Made by a program: the position numbers and the translations under genes. The notes under the pieces are model-generated. The model had not been told where the DNA came from. It did no database searches and was given only the letters and a program-made list of their open reading frames with translations. A stretch of 64,000 nt of DNA from Paramarasmius palmivorus (lineage: Eukaryota; Basidiomycota; Agaricomycetes; Agaricales; Marasmiaceae), in assembly GCA_037176845.1 (NCBI GenBank), contig JAYKXP010000009.1:558001-622000 (forward strand), written 5' to 3'. Within the stretch, counting starts at the first letter, position 1, and every line of letters begins with the position of its first letter. Positions 58,092-64,000 of the stretch are shown here, one piece after another.

Positions 58092-61000
58092 TTAGGCTGG
58101 TAGTTGTCCGATTAGCTTTCCGTCTCTTGAACTTCTCGCAACTGTGACACCAATCGCGCCTTCAGGCTTTCTCCAACCTTGCGCTACCACATCCCAGAAT
58201 GACGCGTCGTATCTCGACAAGAAGATACTGACACGTTTCGTCTCACCGGGTAATACTTCGGTGTTGGTGAATCCTTTCAGGATTGAAGGTGGTTCGCCGG
58301 AGGATATGGGCATGTTTAGGTATACTTGGGGTATGTCACCACCGTATACATCCCCAGTGTTTTGGACATTGAAGGTCACGTTGAAAGCGGGCCTATGAAG
58401 CCTATTGATGCTGTTAGACTCGTATGCCTAGCTTAGAGCCGTTCATGACGTACCAGAAGGCGGCAGAAGACCCAACTTCGATCTGCGTTGCCTCGCCTCT
58501 TGCCCAGGCAGCTTCTTGTTCAGCATACTGGCCGTCGGAACTATCGATCGTGGAAATCTCGAGGTCGCTGTACTCCCATGTAGTGTAACTCAACCCAAAT
58601 CCAAACTCGAAACGAGGCTCGATGCCATGCTGGATGTAACAGTCAGCAATGAATGTGCTGTAAATGGACAACGCCTATGCTTACAGCATCAAAGTGGCGG
58701 TAGTCAATCTCCAGCCTGAAGATGGTTCCAATTAGATAGACCTAATGATGGTGATGAAAGAACACGTACCCTTCGGTATAAGGTATTACCAGGATGTCCT
58801 GGTCGGTACCACCGAGCACAAGTTGAGCGGAGTAGTCCTCGGGCCGTTTGGCAATCGTATAGGGCAATCGTCCAGAGGGGTTCCAATCACCGTAAAGAAC
58901 ATCAGCAATCGCATTACCAGCTTCGTTGCCTTGCAAGCCAGCCCAGAGAACAGCAGTGACATTCGGGTGGTCAATCCAAGGTTCAACGATGACAGGTCCG
59001 ACGCTGTTCATGACAACGATGGTATTCTTATTCTGAGCAGCGACTGTGAGGACGAGCTCATCACCTCCATGCCATGCCGTGAGGTTTTTGCTAACATGAC
59101 GACGTATTAGCAATGCTGAACGGACGCGAAGAGAATGCCAACTCACCGGTCACCTTCGTTCCCGTCGAAATTAATGTACTGCTCTCCGGAATCCGAGTTG
59201 AGGAAGACCAAAGCTACATCCTTCTTGATAGCCATATTACCCGCCCTTGGGAAATTGAAGTTCTCGAACATCCAAGAGATAGAAGCGCGGCCCTTTGACT
59301 TGCGAGCGCGTTGTTGAATGGCTTCGTAGGGCTACGATGATGATCAGCGTGAACCCTGAATTCGAACAGATCTAAAACCTACCGAAATCAAGTAAGTGAA
59401 GTTTGCAGTCCCAGAGCCCCACCCCATTGCTAAAATACCATCTTCTATACCACCCTGGTCTCCGAAACGGTTTGGACCAATGATAGGTGGACCTCCGCCT
59501 CCAGCCATGAAGATGCTTCTCTCATTGCCGGTCAAGGGAAGTGCGCCGTTGGTATTCTTAAGAAGAATAGTAGAGGCAGCTCCGATCTTGCGTACGAGAT
59601 CTCCGTGATCGGCTTGAACATCAATGTGCTCGTTGGTTTCTTCGCTATCGGGTTTGAATGCGTCAAAGTTGACGGGAGGATACGAAGGAGCGTCTTGGTG
59701 AAGGAGGTACCAGGCAGCGATGATACGGGTAGCTGATGAGGGCAAAGTCAGAGACTAGTGAAGACAGCGCGATCAAACGACATACCCATGTCATCCACAC
59801 GTGCCTCAGGGATGGTACCGTTCTGAACATAAGCTGTGAGGTTACCACCAAAGTACGAGTCTCCGCTGTTGAATGTAATGTCTCCGGGCATGGTCATCTA
59901 CAAGTCGAAATCAGTCGCACCCGATCCAGAGAAAAAAAAGGACGTACATCAAGACCGGTGATCACAGAAATGGTAGACATCGTAGCCTAAACGCAAATCA
60001 ATCACTTTTCCGGAATGCTGAATTGGAAAGTCATATACCTGCCAATCGGACATGATGACTATGAAACGTTGTGAGACTCGGTCGAGCTGATAGTAATCAC
60101 CGCAACTTACAGCCCTGGAACGCGAACTCGCGCTTGAGAATGTCGTTCATCATCTTGTCGTCCTCACAAGCGTACGTTCCGTTATCCAGATCTGTGAATA
60201 GGACGTTACAATGAGAGATAGATTTGGAATTGAGATAAGCGCTACTCACTGTAACTGCACATTACACTAGCAACACCAGCCTGGACACTTCTCAAGAACG
60301 GATGTGCGTAGATTTCATGAGCAGTCCTGTCATCAACATCGGAGCTAGACATTGTTCGCTTGTGCTCCTGTTCGCTATTTCGTGTTTCCTTCGTCAGCAT
60401 AGATTTCAGTAGGAAACAAAAGAAGTAATACGCACTTGAAGATGTAATGCTTTGCGCAAGCCTGTACACCACCCTGTTGCATACCCAAAATGGTTTCATA
60501 GGCAGATTCTCCGACCAAATAAGGATCTGCACCAAACCCTTCCCAGTTCCTACCGCCTTCTGCGACTCTTCCCATGTTCATCATCGGTCCAAGGGCGATA
60601 TTGACACCTTTACCCTTGTGTTCCTCTCCCATAGCGATACCACGGGCGCGAATAAGATCTCGGTTCCATCTAGTCGTAATTTCGGAACGTCAGGATACAC
60701 AATCGAGAGATAAGGGGCTCGTTACTTACGTGGCAGCAGCGTTGATACCAGCAGGGAAAGCCGTCACGTAGTCACCAAATCGCACACCTAACGGTGAATC
60801 CTAAGTATATCAAGCACGTTTGAGTTGGTATCCAGCCTCCTAAAAGTAAATGTACACACCTCCAAGCAGAGACCCGGCCAATCTCCGACTGGTGGGATAT
60901 TACCCTAAACATGTTCGAGAAGACCTGTCAGCGCGAGCTAAATGAAACACTTTGACCACATGAACTTACGACACAGCGACCCTCCATCCATCCGACACCA

Positions 61001-61839
61001 GTGGTGACATTAATTTTTTGCTCTAGAGTGAAATCCGCAATCTAGGAAAGCAAAAAGAGAGCGTGATCAGAACCGGTTGACGAGATTTAGAAGGTGGGAG
61101 TTAGATGAGAAAAAGAGACGATATGAACAAGTCAACATCATCAGACGAAAGAAATTAGACGCCGTGATGTCCGCCGGATGAATAGTAAAGCGAAAGCGCC
61201 ATATGCTCCCCACGCCAACCCTGAATTACGGTTCGGCGACAACTCCATGTGCGGGGAAAATGCCCGCTGTTCTCCACAAAGACGTCAATGTGATTCAAGA
61301 ACGGCACTCACCCTTGCCTTTGCCTTTTGATACGCAGTTGCCCACGCAGCTTCAAAGTTTGGAATCACCGCCGCACCGACTGGAGGTGGATTATTGGGGT
61401 CTGTTTCAGGGAACACGCCAGGAATGGGTGCTTGTGATGGAACCGGGAATGGTGTAAAGGTATACGGTTGGATTGGTACAAAGTTTCGTGTAGTTGTTTG
61501 TGGTGATCCATCTGCACTTGTTGCTGTCGAAGTAGGTATTACTGAAATCGAAACTGAAGCGTTTGAAGCAGAACTTGGTGCCGAAGAAGCCTCGCTTGAT
61601 GAAGCAAATGTCGAAGAGATATCCGAGCTGGGAGCTGAGGTGATTCCCGAGCTCGCACTTTCGAAAGAACTCGATGGGGGTATATCAGTCGGGAAACTCG
61701 AAGAGAATGCGCTTGAACTTGGTGGTAAAGATTCAGAAAAGAATGAGCTAGACGGGGCTGCCGAGGATACTGTGGAAGGTGGAAATGACGATTCCTGAGC
61801 TAGAACGAAAGGGAGACACGCCAACCACAGAGCGAACAT
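58092..61839 (-). CDS. GH3 beta-glucosidase, secreted, with Ser-rich N-terminal segment
   Basis: Extracellular family 3 glycoside hydrolase that releases glucose from cello-oligosaccharides. A start at 61839 (ACCACCATGT context) gives a signal peptide MFALWLACLPFVLAQ. About 110 residues of Ser/Ala/Pro-rich sequence follow, with no carbohydrate-binding module. After a 260-nt intron the catalytic part reads ADFTLEQKINVTTGVGWMEG, GLCLEDSPLGVRFGDYVTAF, NIALGPMMNMGRVAEGGRNW, KRTMSSSDVDDRTAHEIYAH, and the nucleophile motif YVMSDWQ. The second domain carries ASTILLKNTNGALPLTG and the acid/base motif NSDSGEQYINFDGNEGD. IDYRHFDAHGIEPRFEFGFG and QVYLNMPISSGEPPSILKGF mark the fibronectin-III-like C-terminus. 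About 15 introns. The 3' end LIGQLPA stops at 58092. Confidence 0.93.
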
Positions 61840-62145
61840 GGTGGTGGTTCGAGAACAAGTTCGTCTGCCTAGTCCCACCCCCGAATTGGAGCTTCATCTT
61901 ATACGATATCAGAGAGTTTCGTCAACCCTCTCGTGCCGCGTCGTTACATAAATGATCTGACTGAGCATTCTGATCCCGATCGATTTTGGGTATCTTGCTA
62001 CTCTAAATAACTCTTCGCTAAGAGTCTCGGTTCTGAAAAACAAACAGGGCTGAAACATGCAAGGGTTGTTGTTCAGTGAGAAGTTTTCAAAACCATTCTG
62101 CGGGTAATAACATGTTCGAAGAACAAGGCCTTGGTCAAGACGCTC
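61840..62145. promoter_or_regulatory. Upstream region of the GH3 gene
   Basis: Promoter side of the minus-strand beta-glucosidase. A TATAAG on the minus strand (61898-61903) lies about 60 bp upstream of the start codon. Confidence 0.45.
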
Positions 62146-62920
62146 CTATGTAACACTATAGAATTTTCTCCCGTAACGAAAAGGAAAGAAAAGATTGATG
62201 TAGGTGACCACCTGACTCTTCAAATGTCCAAAGTTAGACCTCCAGAGCGCTGCGAACGGGGAATGAGCGGGGAGCACTGACGACCAGCATGGTGAGGCGT
62301 TCAATTGGGGTAACATATGTATAACTGACCTAAGATCGAAAACGTCAGAACCGGGGCGATCAGGATGTGTATCACCTTGGCGCAACAGAGAATGTGTCGG
62401 AACCAACGAAGAACGCAATGAAACATCCTGGATTCCTTGAGTGACCGAAACTCCGGAGAACACGGGATGTTCTGACAATTGCCGACAAGTCGGAGGGGAG
62501 GTAGCACGAACGGAAAGTGATGATGGACTAGATGCCTCGAGGCATTCCAACGGGAACGTTGTATAGAATATCGTCTTCTGCTCTTGACAGACTCGCGTGT
62601 ATGGCGGGAACAAATCGATGCAGGATCCGAAGCTATACTTGAACATGTACCTTAAAGCCTCTACAGCAATAACGGACAGTCAGCTGGATACCCAAGAACA
62701 GAGAAGGTGCCACTCACGTCGATGCGTAGGCACCTCGACAGAATGTAGCAGACCATATGGTCCGACATATATGATCCATACCTCTTTGGGTGCTCAAGAC
62801 CAACTGAATTGTGGTCATCAGCGCTCGCACGAAGCAGAAGAATTGGTTCCTACTTCGAATGATTGTCGAGGCCTTGATATCCAAAATAGCCAGGTCGCGA
62901 GATTGGGGAGAGAAGGCCAT
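62146..62920 (-). CDS. Candidate hypothetical gene upstream of GH3
   Basis: Minus-strand frames suggest a short spliced gene. The first block MAFSPQSRDLAILDIKAST and RALMTTIQLVLSTQRGMDHI looks coding and ends at a GTGAGT donor near 62716. The second block, 166 codons ending at 62146, is Ser/Pro-rich (CLEASSPSSLSVRATSPPTC). I could not join the two without an intervening stop, so the second may be unrelated or the gene broken. No family is recognised. Confidence 0.35.
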
Positions 62921-63407
62921 TGAAAGACTTCCGATAAGAGTATTTCTGGAAAACCTTGCGTCAGTGATATCACTGCCAGTTAAACGCAGAAATGGGACCG
63001 AAACGATGAAAGGAAGCGAATCAGAAGCGAATCAGAAGCGAACAGTGCCAACCCGTCCACGTGTCCGCGAGGCATATACAAGGTCGTATTTTCTCACGGT
63101 CAAGTGGTCACCGGTCACCAGTCTCATGCGCAGGGTCAGTCAACTTCATCGAGCACTGAGGTTCAGAATGCGGGCAAGAAACTATACGGATTGAATGCAT
63201 TTTATTGCGGCCACACTACGTTGTACGAGAAATTTTGATATGCTATGTCTAGAGAAAAATACGGGGTTGTTCCAGAAAGTAGTGACCAATAATATCAGGA
63301 AGGCGCGGAAGTGTAATGTTGCTCAATACATCTGCCACTGACCACGACGTCCAAGCCTCTGGTAGCTTGCTCGTGACATCACCCAACCGACGCCAAAGTT
63401 TCTGCAG
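62921..63407. other. Spacer before the right-edge secreted gene
   Basis: About 490 bp with no supported gene. A short direct repeat (GCGAATCAGAA, twice at about 63018-63039) lies within it. Confidence 0.4.
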
Positions 63408-64000
63408 TCAGTTTAATTGGGGGAAGCTGTACTTTCCATTGCAAGGAATTTCGAGGAACTGTAGTTTGAGTGTAACCTTCGGGTTTGCCCACTATGGATG
63501 AAGAGCATGAATGGATGTGAAAAGTATGGACGATCTTGGTATGATAAACTCACGAAGGTAATACCGGGCTGGATCGCAGGGCATGCATAACCCATACTAG
63601 TGAGCTGGACAGTGCACTTGCAAGCAGAGCATGAGGTCTTTCCGTGGAACGTCCTTGCATCTGCAGGGTTGGTTGTGAGCTGCATGTGTCCACCGCCGTT
63701 CTTGTTGTCCTATAATACTTTTTTTAGTCACTTGCAATCTCAGATGACATCGCAACACGTACCATCCAGCCTGTGCCGCCACTGGTTCCAGCAGGTCCAA
63801 GCATATCTTGGATCACAAACGCATCAGTAACTGACTTGACTGGACCTGTACCACAATCTCCGGTCGCTGGTGCTTTGCAAACTTTGAACGGAATGTTTCT
63901 GAGCATCGAAATTTAGTTCGATTATCCACCGACTATAGAAACAATACAACTTACTGAAGATATCCATCCTGGGTGTATTGGTCAACCGCAGCGCCTACTC
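63408..64000 (-). CDS. Secreted cysteine-rich protein relative, partial at right edge
   Basis: The C-terminal part of a gene that continues past 64000. Exons read VGAAVDQYTQDGYLQ, then NIPFKVCKAPATGDCGTGPV, DAFVIQDMLGP, then GKTSCSACKCTVQLTS, and last WANPKVTLKLQFLEIPCNG with a stop at 63408. Each block matches the gene at 41766 (NEYTQRGFVQ; NIPFKICKSTTDCGTG; DTFVIEDQIGP; GQTSCSACKC; VDLVFSEVPCKVG), with introns at equivalent places. The cysteines are conserved. It is therefore a dispersed family member about 20 kb from the cluster and on the other strand. The signal peptide and N-terminal module would lie outside the window. It lacks the C-terminal Ala/Val-rich extension of the 41766 protein. 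Confidence 0.75.

Noticed and set aside
61394..61798. 134-codon Glu-rich plus-strand frame
   Set aside because: It is the antisense shadow of the Ser-rich N-terminal segment of the GH3 gene.

Overview
The window looks like nuclear DNA of a filamentous basidiomycete, most likely an Agaricomycete. Genes lie on both strands and are broken by many short introns, mostly about 45-60 nt with GT..AG ends and CTAAC/TTAAC-like branch sites. The gene content also fits: DUF6533-type seven-helix proteins, a DUF6699-like protein, TKL kinases with an HGDLK catalytic loop, a SHO1-like osmosensor, a GH3 beta-glucosidase and NAD formate dehydrogenase. I see no rRNA, tRNA, CRISPR array or intact transposon. All gene models come from reading splice sites and family motifs by eye, so exon edges are inferred.

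Left part (1-14.9 kb): a short nuclear-type hypothetical gene; two tandem minus-strand MFS permeases of the allantoate/nicotinate (ACS) type; a gene-poor 3 kb stretch; an unrecognised spliced gene; the KIN17 homologue; and a PTDSS-type phosphatidylserine synthase. Middle (15-34 kb): a Zn2Cys6 regulator; ARP6 (SWR1/SRCAP-type complex) head-to-head with a TANGO2/NRDE gene; an importin-7/8 (Nmd5/Sxm1) karyopherin; an F-box-like protein; and NOP56 of the box C/D snoRNP. This is mostly conserved housekeeping.

Right part (34-64 kb) is more lineage-specific: a DUF6699-like gene; a tandem cluster of three small secreted cysteine-rich proteins, with a fourth relative running off the right edge; a large gene that joins a TKL kinase domain to a degenerate STE20/PAK-like pseudokinase; a SHO1-like four-helix SH3 protein; three tandem DUF6533 seven-helix proteins; formate dehydrogenase; and a GH3 beta-glucosidase with a long Ser-rich N-terminal segment.

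The strongest candidates for something new are the kinase-pseudokinase fusion (43.2-47.0 kb), which lies next to a membrane osmosensor and a cluster of receptor-like seven-helix proteins, and the modular secreted cysteine-rich family, one member of which appears to contain a 3-nt microexon. A functional link among these neighbours is inference only.
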